From Actinomycetes bacterium (lineage in GTDB: Bacteria > Actinomycetota > Acidimicrobiia > IMCC26256 > JANYLB01): a stretch of DNA of 64,000 nt. The position numbers and the translations under genes are program-made. Numbering within the stretch: the first letter of the stretch is position 1; each line of letters opens with the position of its first letter. The stretch is taken from the NCBI GenBank assembly GCA_025363815.1, contig JANYLB010000032.1, positions 1 to 64,000 of the forward strand. The letters are read 5' to 3'. The notes under the pieces were generated by a model. That model searched no databases. It saw only the letters and a list, made by a program, of their open reading frames with translations, and had not been told where the DNA came from. This document shows, piece after piece, positions 10,627 to 21,208 of the stretch.

Positions 10627-13332
10627 ATGCTCTCCGAGCCCGACGTGTGGGAATCCGACGTCGTCCTCGCCGATGGTGGAACCGTCCACCTGCGCCGGAT
10701 CCGGACCGATGACAACGAGCAGCTGCTCCATCTCTACGAGCGCCTCTCCGGGGAGTCGTTGTACCTGCGGTTCTTCTCGCCGGTCTCGCCGCCGACGGCC
10801 GCCCAGCTCGACTCCCTGAGCGTGATCGACGACGCCGGCCGCTTCGCGCTCGTCGCGGAACTCGGCGACGATCTGGTGGCGGTGGCCCGGTACGACCGCA
10901 CCCCGGGTACATCTGAGGCCGAGGTCGCGTTCACCGTGCAGGACGACCAGCAGGGGCGCGGACTCGGGACGATCCTGCTCGAGCACCTCGCGTCGGCGGC
11001 GCGTGTGCATGGCATTACCAGCTTCGTCGCATCGACGCTCCCTCACAACCGCCGGATGCTCGATGTGTTCGTAAGTGCCGGGTTCGAGGTCGACCGCTCG
11101 TTCGCCGACGGAACGGTGCACGTCCACTTCCCCATCACCCCTACCGAGACGTCGATCGCGGCCCAACGCGCGCGCGAGCATGTTTCGGAAGCTGCATCGG
11201 TGGCACGGCTTCTCGCCCCGCGTTCAATCGCTGTCATCGGCGCGGGCCGCCGGGCGGGAACAATCGGGCACGAGATATTCCGAAACCTGCTCCGCGCCGG
11301 CTTCACCGGACCGGTGTACCCGGTCAACCGGGAGGCGCTGTCGGTCGCCAGCGTGCGATCCTACCGAAGCGTCCTCGAGGTGCCCGACGCGATCGATCTT
11401 GCCATCGTGTGCGTTCCGGCACCCGAGGTGATCGACGTCGTCCGTGACTGCGCCACCCGCCGGGTGGGGGGCCTCGTCATCATCTCCGCCGGTTTCGCGG
11501 AGGTGGGCCAGGATCGAGCCGCCTCCGAGCACGAGCTCGTCGAGTTGGCCCGACGTCACGGTATGCGACTCGTCGGACCGAACTGCATGGGCGTGGTGAA
11601 CACCAACCCGGCGATTGCCATGCACGCGACGTTCGCCCCCTTCATCCCACCACGCGGACGGGTCGCGTTCTCGTCGCAGTCGGGAGCGCTCGGCATCGAG
11701 CTGATGGGAGAGGCCGCGGAGCTCGGACTCGGGATCTCCACCTTCGTCTCCGTCGGAAACAAGGCCGATGTGAGCGGAAACGACCTGCTGCAGTACTGGG
11801 AAGATGACGCTGAGACCGACGTGATTCTTCTGTACCTAGAGAGCTTCGGGAACCCCCGCAAGTTCGCCCGTCTCGCGCGGCGGGTCTCGCGCACCAAACC
11901 GATCGTTGCCGTGAAGAGCGGCCGAAGCAACGCCGGGCGGCGGGCGGCTTCGTCGCACACCGCCGCGCTCGCCAGCTCCGACGTGGCCGTCGACGCGCTG
12001 TTCCGCCAAGCCGGGGTGATCCGGGTCGACACCCTGGAACAGTTCTTCGACACCGCTCAGCTGCTGGCCCACCAACCCCTGCCGGCCGGCCGTAGCGTCG
12101 TGATCGTGAGCAACGGCGGTGGTCCCGGCACTCTCGCGGCCGATGCCTGCGAGGCAAACGGCCTCGAGGTGCTCGAGCTCCCAGCGGCGGTGCAGGCCAC
12201 GCTGCGGACCTTCGTGTCACCCGACGCCGCAGTCGCGAACCCGGTCGACCTCGTCGCGTCGGCGACGGATGACCAGTACGAGCGCGCGCTTCGTACGGTG
12301 CTCGGCGAACCAACCGTCGACGCGGTCATCGTGATCTTTGTTCCGCCGCTGGTGACCGCGGCCGATGACGTCGCCCGCGCGATCAGCGCCGCAGCCGGAA
12401 CTGCGCCGACCAAGACCGTCGCGGCCTGCTTCCTCGGCCACCGTGGCCTTGTCGAGGCCCTCCGGCCCGCGGACGACGGGCAACGACCGATCCCGTCTTA
12501 CGCGTTCCCCGAAGCCGTTTCGTTCGCGCTCGCACGCGTCGCCGGTCATGCCGAATGGCGGCGGCGTCCGACCGGCGTGGTGCCGACGTTCACCGACGTC
12601 GATCTCGACGGAGCCCGCGAGGTCGTGGCCCGCTTTCTCACCGAGAGCCCGACCGGGGGCTGGCTCGACGCGGCCGACGCGACCCGTCTCATCTCGTGCT
12701 TCGGGATCACGAACGCGCCGTTGGTGCCCGTTTCCGACGCGGAGGGTGCCATCGCAGCCGCCGGTGTGCTCGGCTACCCCGTCGCGCTCAAGGCCGGTGC
12801 GGGCGCCATCGTGCACAAGAGCGACGTGGGTGGTGTGCACCTCGATCTGGGAAGCGCCGGCGACCTCCGTGAGGCGTACGCCGCGCTGCAGACCTCCCTC
12901 GGCCCTGATCACGTTGGAGCCGTGGTTCAGCCGATGGTCGCGGCCGGCATCGAGACCATCGTCGGGGTAACCCATGACCCATCGTTCGGGCCGCTCGTGC
13001 TTTTCGGCATGGGCGGAGTAGCCGCCGAGCTCCTACGCGACACGTCGTTGCGGATCCTTCCGCTCACTGATCTCGATGCCCACGAGCTCGTCCGGTCATT
13101 GCGCAGCTCGCCGCTTCTGTTCGGCTACCGCGGCGCACCCGAATCCGACGTCGACGCGCTCGAAGATCTCCTGTTACGGGTCGGGCACCTGGCCGACACC
13201 CTCCCCGAGGTCTCGGAGTTGGACTGCAACCCGGTGGTGGTCTCCCCGTCGGGCGCGGTCGCGGTCGACATCAAGATCCACCTGACTCCCGAACGACCCG
13301 GCGCAGCACCCGGGCTTCGTCGGCTCCGCTGA
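10627..13332 (+). CDS. GNAT / ADP-forming acyl-CoA synthetase fusion (Pat-like lysine acetyltransferase)
   Basis: 901-residue fusion. Residues 1-165 form a GNAT domain (VQDDQQGRGLGTILLEHL). A CoA-binding Rossmann domain starts near residue 199 (RSIAVIGAGRRAGTIG), then the succinyl-CoA-ligase-like domain with the phospho-His region SSHTAALASSD near residue 443, and an ATP-grasp domain near residue 720 (VALKAGAGAIVHKSDVGGV). Such fusions are protein lysine acetyltransferases (E. coli PatZ has the GNAT at the C-terminus; some actinobacterial Pats have it at the N-terminus as here) that can modify acetyl-CoA synthetase. In PatZ the synthetase part is inactive; the His and ATP-grasp motifs seen here leave activity open. 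Confidence 0.88.
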   Translation: MLSEPDVWESDVVLADGGTVHLRRIRTDDNEQLLHLYERLSGESLYLRFFSPVSPPTAAQLDSLSVIDDAGRFALVAELGDDLVAVARYDRTPGTSEAEVAFTVQDDQQGRGLGTILLEHLASAARVHGITSFVASTLPHNRRMLDVFVSAGFEVDRSFADGTVHVHFPITPTETSIAAQRAREHVSEAASVARLLAPRSIAVIGAGRRAGTIGHEIFRNLLRAGFTGPVYPVNREALSVASVRSYRSVLEVPDAIDLAIVCVPAPEVIDVVRDCATRRVGGLVIISAGFAEVGQDRAASEHELVELARRHGMRLVGPNCMGVVNTNPAIAMHATFAPFIPPRGRVAFSSQSGALGIELMGEAAELGLGISTFVSVGNKADVSGNDLLQYWEDDAETDVILLYLESFGNPRKFARLARRVSRTKPIVAVKSGRSNAGRRAASSHTAALASSDVAVDALFRQAGVIRVDTLEQFFDTAQLLAHQPLPAGRSVVIVSNGGGPGTLAADACEANGLEVLELPAAVQATLRTFVSPDAAVANPVDLVASATDDQYERALRTVLGEPTVDAVIVIFVPPLVTAADDVARAISAAAGTAPTKTVAACFLGHRGLVEALRPADDGQRPIPSYAFPEAVSFALARVAGHAEWRRRPTGVVPTFTDVDLDGAREVVARFLTESPTGGWLDAADATRLISCFGITNAPLVPVSDAEGAIAAAGVLGYPVALKAGAGAIVHKSDVGGVHLDLGSAGDLREAYAALQTSLGPDHVGAVVQPMVAAGIETIVGVTHDPSFGPLVLFGMGGVAAELLRDTSLRILPLTDLDAHELVRSLRSSPLLFGYRGAPESDVDALEDLLLRVGHLADTLPEVSELDCNPVVVSPSGAVAVDIKIHLTPERPGAAPGLRRLR

Positions 13333-13356
13333 GACCCGGCGCGGATGATCGGCGCG

Positions 13357-16300
13357 CTAGCGGAAGTCACGAGACTTCATCACGTCGGCGAGGCCGATCG
13401 GCAACGGTGATATCCGCTGGGCCACCACGTTGATGACGCCCTGATGTCGCTCGAGGATGCCGCGGATCCGCAACGCCGGCGCGACGCGTGCGACCTTGCG
13501 AAACCGCTTCCACACGCCGGCCGAGCAAATCACGTTGATCAACCCCGTCTCGTCTTCGAGGTTGAGAAAGATCGTGCCCTTGGCCGTCTGTGGCTGCTGA
13601 CGGTGTGTCACCACCCCCGCGATCTCGATCACCCGGCGGGGCTCGCACGTACGCAGATCGGCCGCGGTAAGCACCCCCGCGGCGCTCAACTCCGCGCGGA
13701 GATACTCGGTGGGATGTCGGCCGGGTGACAAGCCGGTGGCCCACAGGTCGGCCGCGGTCTCCTCGACTTCGCTCATCCCCGGCAGAGCGGGTGCCTCGAC
13801 GCCGATCGTCAACCCCAAAAGCTTGTCGGCACGCGCATCGCGCAGTGCACCCGCGGCCCACAACCCGGCGCGCCGGTCGACGCCGAGGCAGACCTGGAAC
13901 GCTCCGGCCATGGAAAGTGCCTCGAGCGCGTCGACGGGCGCGTCGGTCCGGCGGGTGAAGTCGTAGAGATCGACGAACGGGGCCACGGAGCGCTCCGCGT
14001 CTATCCGGTCGAGCAGCTCCGAGCTCAGACCCCGCACGTACCGGAGGCCGATGCGCACCGCGTGCACCGACGGATCGGCGTGCCATCCCGGAAGCGGTCG
14101 GCCCACCGCGCCATCCGCACCCGTGCGAGGCTCGAGCGTGCAATCGCGCCGCGACGCGTTCACGTCGGGACCGAGCACCTCGACGCCGTGGCGACGGGCG
14201 TCGCGTACGAGGGTGTGAGGCGAGTAGAACCCCATCGGCTGCGCGTTGAGCAACGCGGCGGCGAACTCGGCTGGATGGTGCAGCTTGATCCATGAGCTCG
14301 AGTACACGAGATAGGCGAAGCTCACCGAGTGGCTCTCGGGGAACCCGAAGTCGGCGAAGGCCTCGAGCTTGTGGGCGATCGCCTCCGCGGTCTCCCCGGT
14401 GATGCCGTTGGCGGCCATGCCCTCCATGAGCCGCTCGCGCATAACCGCCATGCGGGCCCGGGAGCGCTTCGAGCCCATGGCCTGGCGCAGCCGGTCGGCG
14501 TCGCCGGGCGAGAAGCCGGCCACGTCGACCGCCATCTGCATGAGCTGCTCCTGGAAGAGCGGCACCCCTAGCGTCTTGGCCAGGCACGGCTCCAGCAGGG
14601 GGTGCAGGTAGGTCACCTCTTCCTCGCCGTTGCGCCGACGCAGGTACGGGTGCACCGAGCCACCCTGGATCGGCCCGGGGCGGATGAGCGCGACCTCGAC
14701 CACGAGGTCGTAGAACTTCTCGGGTCGCAGCCGTGGGAGCGTGGCCATCTGGGCCCGGCTCTCGACCTGGAACACGCCGACGGTGTCGGCCGCGCTCAAC
14801 AACGCGTACACCTCGTCTTCCTGCGGGATCGTCGCGAGGTCGACCTCTATGCCTTCGTGCTCACGGATCAGATCGACCGCGAGGTGCAGCATCGTGAGCA
14901 TCCCGAGGCCGAGCAGATCGAACTTCACCAGCCCGGCCGCGGCGCAATCGTCCTTGTCCCACTGGAGCACCGAACGGTTCTCCATGCGAGCCCACTCAAC
15001 CGGCACGCACTCGACCAACGGACGGTCGGCCATCACCATCCCACCCGAATGGATGCCGAGGTGACGCGGGAAGCCGAGTACCTGGGTCGCAAGATCGATC
15101 ACCAACGAGGGGATGGGATGGCCGTCCTCCTCGAGCCCCTCGAACGACTCGCGGCTGCGACCCCACCGGTCGACGTACTTCGCGAGCGCGTCGGCGTGGC
15201 CGGGTGAGAGGCCACACACCTTGGCCATCTCCCGCAGCGCCGACTTCGGGCGGTAGGTGATCACGTTCGCGACCTGCGCGGCCCGGTCGCGTCCGTAGCG
15301 GGCGTACACATACTGGATCACCTCTTCGCGCCGCTCGTGCTCGATATCAAGATCGATGTCGGGTGGACCGTCACGCTCGGGTGACAGGAACCGCTCGAAC
15401 AGGAGGCCGAGCGCGACCGCGTCGGCCTTGGTGACACCGAGCGCGTAACAGACCGCGCTGTTCGCCGCACTCCCCCGCCCCTGGCAGTAGATGTTCTCGC
15501 GGTGGCAGAAGTCGACGATGTCGTGGAGCAGAAGGAAGTAGCCGGGGAACCCGAGAGCCTCGATCACCTCGAGCTCGTAGTCGATCTGGAGGCGCGCCTG
15601 CTCATGCTGCTCGTGGGTCACCGGGTAGTACACCGCCGCGCCGCGCCGGGTGAGCTCACGCAGCCAGGTCATGTCGGTGTGCCCGTCAGGCACCGGGTAG
15701 TCGGGCAGATCCGGCACCGCTACCCTCAGGTCGAACGCGCAATGCTGGGCGATCTCGACGGTGCGGGCAACAGCCCCCGGATACCGGGCGAACCGGCGGA
15801 GCTGCTCCGCCGGTCGGCGCAGATGCGCAAACGGCGCCGCTGGCAGCCAGCCGTCGAGCTCATCGAGGGAACGACGGGAACGGATGGCGGCAAGCGCGTT
15901 CGCGAGTCGGGAGCGGTCGGGGGTGGCGTAGTGCACGTTGTTGGTGGCCACCACCTCGACCCCGACGCGCGTCGCGATCTGGGCGAGCGCGTCGTTGCGG
16001 TACCGGTCGAGGGGATCCCCGTGGTCCCACAGCTCCACCAGCACCCGGTCGCGCCCGAAGATCGCGACCAATCGATCGAGCTCGCATTGCGCCGCGGCGG
16101 GACCGTCGCTCACCAATGCCGCCGGTACCGCGCCCTTCCGACAGCCGGTCAGCACCCACCAGTGACCGTCATGCGCGTCCGCGAGGTCTGTCAGGCAGAG
16201 CTGCGGCGCGCCCTTCTCTCCGCGCATCTGCGCCTCGCTGATCGCACGTGCGAGACGCGCGTATCCCTCGGGTCCATCGGCGAGCACCACGAGGTGGTTG

Positions 16301-16560
16301 CCCTCGGGGTCGCCAACCCCGATCGCCGGCTTGCGGGGACCGTCGAGTGTGAGCTCTGCCCCGAACACCGTCGGCAGCTTGAGTGTCCGCGCCGCCACAG
16401 CGAAGCGCACCACCCCGTAGAACCCGTCGTGATCGGTGACCGCGAGCCCGGCCAGGCCCAGCCGGTGCGCCTCCTCAACCAGCTCCTCGGGGTGGCTTGC
16501 CCCATCAAGGAACGAGAAGTTGGTGTGGCAATGCAGTTCGGCGTACTCCGCAGGTGCCAT
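13357..16560 (-). CDS. dnaE2: Error-prone DNA polymerase DnaE2 (ImuC)
   Basis: 1067-residue C-family polymerase, the normal DnaE2 length. The N-terminal PHP domain begins AELHCHTNFSFLDGASHPEELVEEA; the catalytic Asp pair is in PPDIDLDIEHERREEV near residue 400; the C-terminal OB-fold shows IEIAGVVTHRQQPQTAKGTIFLNLEDETG. DnaE2 is the translesion polymerase of the SOS mutasome and works with ImuA' and ImuB, both encoded here. ATG 16560 gives the standard N-terminus; a TTG at 16596 would place the LexA box inside the coding region and is rejected. The box at 16573-16588 predicts LexA repression. Confidence 0.95.
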   Translation of the reverse strand: MAPAEYAELHCHTNFSFLDGASHPEELVEEAHRLGLAGLAVTDHDGFYGVVRFAVAARTLKLPTVFGAELTLDGPRKPAIGVGDPEGNHLVVLADGPEGYARLARAISEAQMRGEKGAPQLCLTDLADAHDGHWWVLTGCRKGAVPAALVSDGPAAAQCELDRLVAIFGRDRVLVELWDHGDPLDRYRNDALAQIATRVGVEVVATNNVHYATPDRSRLANALAAIRSRRSLDELDGWLPAAPFAHLRRPAEQLRRFARYPGAVARTVEIAQHCAFDLRVAVPDLPDYPVPDGHTDMTWLRELTRRGAAVYYPVTHEQHEQARLQIDYELEVIEALGFPGYFLLLHDIVDFCHRENIYCQGRGSAANSAVCYALGVTKADAVALGLLFERFLSPERDGPPDIDLDIEHERREEVIQYVYARYGRDRAAQVANVITYRPKSALREMAKVCGLSPGHADALAKYVDRWGRSRESFEGLEEDGHPIPSLVIDLATQVLGFPRHLGIHSGGMVMADRPLVECVPVEWARMENRSVLQWDKDDCAAAGLVKFDLLGLGMLTMLHLAVDLIREHEGIEVDLATIPQEDEVYALLSAADTVGVFQVESRAQMATLPRLRPEKFYDLVVEVALIRPGPIQGGSVHPYLRRRNGEEEVTYLHPLLEPCLAKTLGVPLFQEQLMQMAVDVAGFSPGDADRLRQAMGSKRSRARMAVMRERLMEGMAANGITGETAEAIAHKLEAFADFGFPESHSVSFAYLVYSSSWIKLHHPAEFAAALLNAQPMGFYSPHTLVRDARRHGVEVLGPDVNASRRDCTLEPRTGADGAVGRPLPGWHADPSVHAVRIGLRYVRGLSSELLDRIDAERSVAPFVDLYDFTRRTDAPVDALEALSMAGAFQVCLGVDRRAGLWAAGALRDARADKLLGLTIGVEAPALPGMSEVEETAADLWATGLSPGRHPTEYLRAELSAAGVLTAADLRTCEPRRVIEIAGVVTHRQQPQTAKGTIFLNLEDETGLINVICSAGVWKRFRKVARVAPALRIRGILERHQGVINVVAQRISPLPIGLADVMKSRDFR

Positions 16561-16572
16561 CTCCGGACGGTA

Positions 16573-16588
16573 CCGAACATACGTTCGA
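16573..16588 (-). promoter_or_regulatory. LexA (SOS) box upstream of dnaE2
   Basis: CCGAACATACGTTCGA on the plus strand, matching TCGAAC-N4-GTTCGA at all but the first base. It ends 13 nt before the dnaE2 ATG. On the coding strand it contains TATGTT, a possible -10 element, so bound LexA would block RNA polymerase. Confidence 0.88.
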
Positions 16589-16635
16589 CCCCGCAAGACC
16601 GCCCAGTAGCGTTGGTGGACACGGGATCTCGATGA

Positions 16636-18221
<1,586 letters not shown>

Positions 18222-18541
18222 TGATCAACCCCCAAGGCTGTGCGGGTCGACGGCAACCGCCGCCCGCGACGAATGTGTGACGCGTTTGCGCCGCGACAGC
18301 GCGGCAGCGCGGACGTACGCGTCCTGACAATGCCGATGATCCGGGTCATGTCGGGGTGGCGGGATCCCCGTCGGGCGGGCGCGGCTACAGGTGGGGCCAG
18401 TGGGCGACGGACCTCTGGCATCGGGTCCACGCGAATTTCGAGAAGAGAGCGACTGATCCGAAGGCATCGTCGCAACTTAATGTTCGGTCGATATGTAGTC
18501 GGGTTTTCGTTTCGTAATTCTGTCGGTTGTGCCGGCGGCGG
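18222..18541. other. Intergenic region between amtB and imuB
   Basis: 320 bp without a convincing gene. It must hold the promoter of amtB-glnB (reading left). The part near 18470-18530 is AT-richer than its surroundings and contains short runs of T and A. I see no clear GlnR-type or LexA-type operator and no terminator hairpin after imuB. Confidence 0.4.
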
Positions 18542-20086
18542 TCAGTCGTAGACGGCGGTGACGAATGCAGATCCACCTTCGAGCGCGACCAGACACGCTA
18601 CGTTCCCGACGAGGATCTGCCAGTGCGCGCACCGGCGGCGCGTGGCTAGATCCCACCACCGAATGGCATGGGGCCACGGCCCGGCGTAGGCATCGATCCG
18701 CCCCCCGCCTGCCGGGAGCACCCCGCACCACAAGGTGGCCGGATCGCTGGCGGTCTCACCCCGAGCCGACACCGTCACCGGGCATTCGGAGACGTCGAGC
18801 AACTCCGCCGGGTGCGGAGGATCGAACACGCGCGCCGGAGCAGGCCCGGGAAGCGTCCCCGGCCACGTGGCCTGCTCGTCGTGGAGTGGTTCCCGGGGCT
18901 CACCCCACGGCACCCACCGCAACCGCTCGACCGGGGTCCTTCCACCCTGGCGGACGGCAGTGACGACCGAATCCGGACCCAGCATCCCCTGCACCCGAGC
19001 CAGCGCGCGATCGGCCCGTTCTGTGGCCACCTGGTCGCCGCCCCAGAAGCCGAGCTGTCGACCCGTCGCAGGGACAATCTCATCAGGAACGAGCCGCAAC
19101 AATGTCAACCCGCCGCTAAGGCTGCCCTCGCTCGTCAACCAACCGTCAAGCTGCCAGCGCACCCGTTCGGCAAGCGTGGCCGGGGTGAGCGCACCCTCGT
19201 GACGCCAACACCGCGCGAGGTGCTCACCCTGTTCGGTCTCGGCCTCGATCACGACGCGCGAGCACGCGAGCCCCAGGGCATCGAGACGGGCAAAGAGCCG
19301 ATCGGCAAGTCCCTTGCCCGCGAACGCGGCGACGTCGACCCGTTCGGCCGGTGGCTCGAGCACGGCGGTCTCCACCAGGTCGGGCGGAGGAACCGCGAGA
19401 ATGACCGGACGGTCGTCGAGACCATGGGCCCACCGGTGCGCACGCGCTCCCTTCTCGCCGAACCGGGCGAGGACCGCCGCGGCCGGCAGCGCAGCAAACG
19501 CTCCCAGCGTCCGCAGGCCCAGTCGTATGAGCAGGTTCGTCAGCTCCGGGATCACAAGCGATCCGATGGGCCATGGTGAACAGAACGCGGCCGAATCGCC
19601 GGGTGGCACCACCACGTTGCGGCGAGCCGCCAGGCGCGCCGCGAACCGACCGTCGGCAATGCCGATCCGCACCTCGGCGACCCCGGCCGCGTGCACCTGC
19701 TCGCGCACACACGCGAGCAACGGGTCGTCGCCTCCGAAGTAACGCGACGGGCCCCGGGTCGGGAACGTGAGCCGGCCCGCCTCTTCTAGCTCGACGCGCG
19801 GCGTCAACTGCTCGACAGCACGGGCAACCAGCTCGAACACGCGAGCCTCCGCCCTAGGGTCGACGTCGAGCACCACCAGCCCAGGGCACCGCGCCTCCGC
19901 CTCCCGTCGTCGGAGCCCTGCCGTCACCTGCCCGGCGCGCGCTTCGGCCGATGCCGCGCGCACGATCCCGTGCTCGAGCACCGCAACAGGACGATCGAAG
20001 AGGTCTGCTCTCTCGTGCCGCCACGCCACCACCGGCCAGTCAGGACACCAGACCGTGCACGACCGCACGTTCTCCGGCGCCTCCAT
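18542..20086 (-). CDS. imuB: ImuB, polymerase-like mutasome adaptor
   Basis: 514-residue Y-family polymerase homologue lacking catalytic acidic motifs: where active enzymes have DMDAFFAS it reads CPDWPVVAWRHER, and the SIDE motif is replaced by RLTFPTRG. It keeps a beta-clamp-binding motif, RQLGFWGGD, like the QLGLWG of known ImuB. ImuB does not synthesise DNA but links DnaE2 and ImuA' to the sliding clamp. It starts 3 nt after imuA', so both are read from the SOS promoter at 20770-20785. Confidence 0.92.
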   Translation of the reverse strand: MEAPENVRSCTVWCPDWPVVAWRHERADLFDRPVAVLEHGIVRAASAEARAGQVTAGLRRREAEARCPGLVVLDVDPRAEARVFELVARAVEQLTPRVELEEAGRLTFPTRGPSRYFGGDDPLLACVREQVHAAGVAEVRIGIADGRFAARLAARRNVVVPPGDSAAFCSPWPIGSLVIPELTNLLIRLGLRTLGAFAALPAAAVLARFGEKGARAHRWAHGLDDRPVILAVPPPDLVETAVLEPPAERVDVAAFAGKGLADRLFARLDALGLACSRVVIEAETEQGEHLARCWRHEGALTPATLAERVRWQLDGWLTSEGSLSGGLTLLRLVPDEIVPATGRQLGFWGGDQVATERADRALARVQGMLGPDSVVTAVRQGGRTPVERLRWVPWGEPREPLHDEQATWPGTLPGPAPARVFDPPHPAELLDVSECPVTVSARGETASDPATLWCGVLPAGGGRIDAYAGPWPHAIRWWDLATRRRCAHWQILVGNVACLVALEGGSAFVTAVYD

Positions 20087-20089
20087 TCT

Positions 20090-20758
20090 TCAGCCCACCC
20101 GGGCGAGGACCTCGACCGGCGCACGCGGCACGACGCCGCGCCCGGAGACCGAGACCCGGAACGCGTGCTCACCGAGCAGCGCGGGGCCACCGACCGGAGC
20201 CGACCAGCGCACACCATCGGCGTGGAGCCGCAACGCGGCATCAGCAGGCCACGAACCCACCGCAACCAACACTGCGCTGCGTTCCCGCGCTCGCGCGACC
20301 AACCGCCGGGCATCGCTGATCCGCATGTTCTGCGGGATGGCCGCCACCACCATGGTCACTCCGTCTAGTAGCGCCGCGACAACGGTGGCCCAGCGCGCGG
20401 CCGGCACCGCGCGCACCACCGCGAACCGGTCGAGCGCGATCCCTGCTTCACCCGCGGCCAATCCGCCGAGCGTGCCATCGGGGTCGAGCATCGCCGCCCA
20501 CTCCCCGACGCGCGTCGCCGCCGCGGCCAACTCGAGGGTGATCGACGTGATGCCCGAACCCAGCTCGCCTTCCATCGCGACCACGGTGCCTCGCTGCAAC
20601 CCGGCAGCCGGGAGCAGCGCGCCGAGCGTGCCCGGAACAGGGATGAGTCGATCACGGGCGAGCACGAGCGGTTGTGCGCCACGGGCCGCGTCAACAAGCG
20701 CCGCGAGCGCCGATGCATCACGCCGGGGAAGAACCGAGACGAGGGGTAGGGTGACCAC
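20090..20758 (-). CDS. imuA': ImuA', RecA-like mutasome protein
   Basis: 222-residue protein with a RecA-like core. The Walker A position reads EGELGSGITSITLELA: the GXXGXG scaffold remains but the catalytic Lys is Ile, as expected for ImuA' proteins that have lost ATPase function. ImuA' binds ImuB and DnaE2 in the SOS-induced mutasome. GTG 20758 is 11 nt downstream of a perfect LexA box. Immediately followed by imuB. Confidence 0.87.
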   Translation of the reverse strand: MVTLPLVSVLPRRDASALAALVDAARGAQPLVLARDRLIPVPGTLGALLPAAGLQRGTVVAMEGELGSGITSITLELAAAATRVGEWAAMLDPDGTLGGLAAGEAGIALDRFAVVRAVPAARWATVVAALLDGVTMVVAAIPQNMRISDARRLVARARERSAVLVAVGSWPADAALRLHADGVRWSAPVGGPALLGEHAFRVSVSGRGVVPRAPVEVLARVG

Positions 20759-20766
20759 GTCCCACT

Positions 20767-21123
20767 CTATCGAACATATGTTCGATCCGCCAAGGTGCCG
20801 AGCGCCTCGGGCGACCAGCCGGCGTCATCGCCGTAGTAGTGGAAGAGGTACTCGATCACATGGACGGCCTTCGGTTCGAGCTCGGGCCATCGCTCGGCCG
20901 GCGCCTCGACCGTCACCACGCTCGAGTAGACGCTAACCGCCGTCACACCGAGCGCGAACAGCCGCCGGGCCAGCACATCGGCCGGCCGGCTGTCATCCAA
21001 CCGCGCGTCATCGGGAGAGGCGTACCGCTCGATGGCCATACCCGTAAGCGAGCGGTTCGTGTCGAAGAACCGCACCGACGGCGACGCACCCTCTCGAACC
21101 AAAACCGTGATCGTCTGACCCAT
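20767..21123 (-). CDS. Nfu/NifU N-terminal-domain protein
   Basis: 118-residue protein resembling the N-terminal (Nfu_N) domain of iron-sulfur scaffold proteins: FFDTNRSLTGMAIERYAS, then ADVLARRLFALGVTAVSVYSSVVTVEA and WPELEPKAVHVIEYLF. The C-terminal CXXC iron-sulfur domain of full Nfu proteins is absent, so it cannot carry a cluster by itself. Its final codons contain the LexA box of imuA'. The ATG is preceded by TAACCT at 6 nt, suggesting a leaderless transcript that may read into imuA'. Confidence 0.72.
   Translation of the reverse strand: MGQTITVLVREGASPSVRFFDTNRSLTGMAIERYASPDDARLDDSRPADVLARRLFALGVTAVSVYSSVVTVEAPAERWPELEPKAVHVIEYLFHYYGDDAGWSPEALGTLADRTYVR
20770..20785. promoter_or_regulatory. 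Perfect LexA (SOS) box upstream of imuA'-imuB
   Basis: TCGAACATATGTTCGA, a perfect 16-bp palindrome and a full match to the actinobacterial LexA consensus TCGAAC-N4-GTTCGA. It lies in the last codons and stop of the upstream gene (20767-21123) and contains TATGTT, a likely -10 element for imuA'. Confidence 0.95.
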
Positions 21124-21129
21124 GAGCCG

Positions 21130-21135
21130 AGGTTA
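21130..21135 (-). promoter_or_regulatory. -10 element TAACCT of the Nfu_N gene
   Basis: TAACCT on the minus strand 6 nt before ATG 21123, no Shine-Dalgarno sequence; leaderless start expected. Confidence 0.45.
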
Positions 21136-21208
21136 GGCGCTGAGACCACATGGGGAGCGAGCGGGCCACATCAAGGCGGGAACACAACCAGAGAGCGAGC
21201 GCAGCAAT

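Noticed and set aside
16561-16596. TTG start for dnaE2 at 16596
   Set aside because: It would place the SOS operator inside the coding sequence and add a non-conserved N-terminal extension.
15502-16635. Long plus-strand frame opposite the dnaE2 5' region and its LexA box
   Set aside because: Shadow of dnaE2; sequence is low-complexity His/Arg/Glu and would be cut by the SOS control region.
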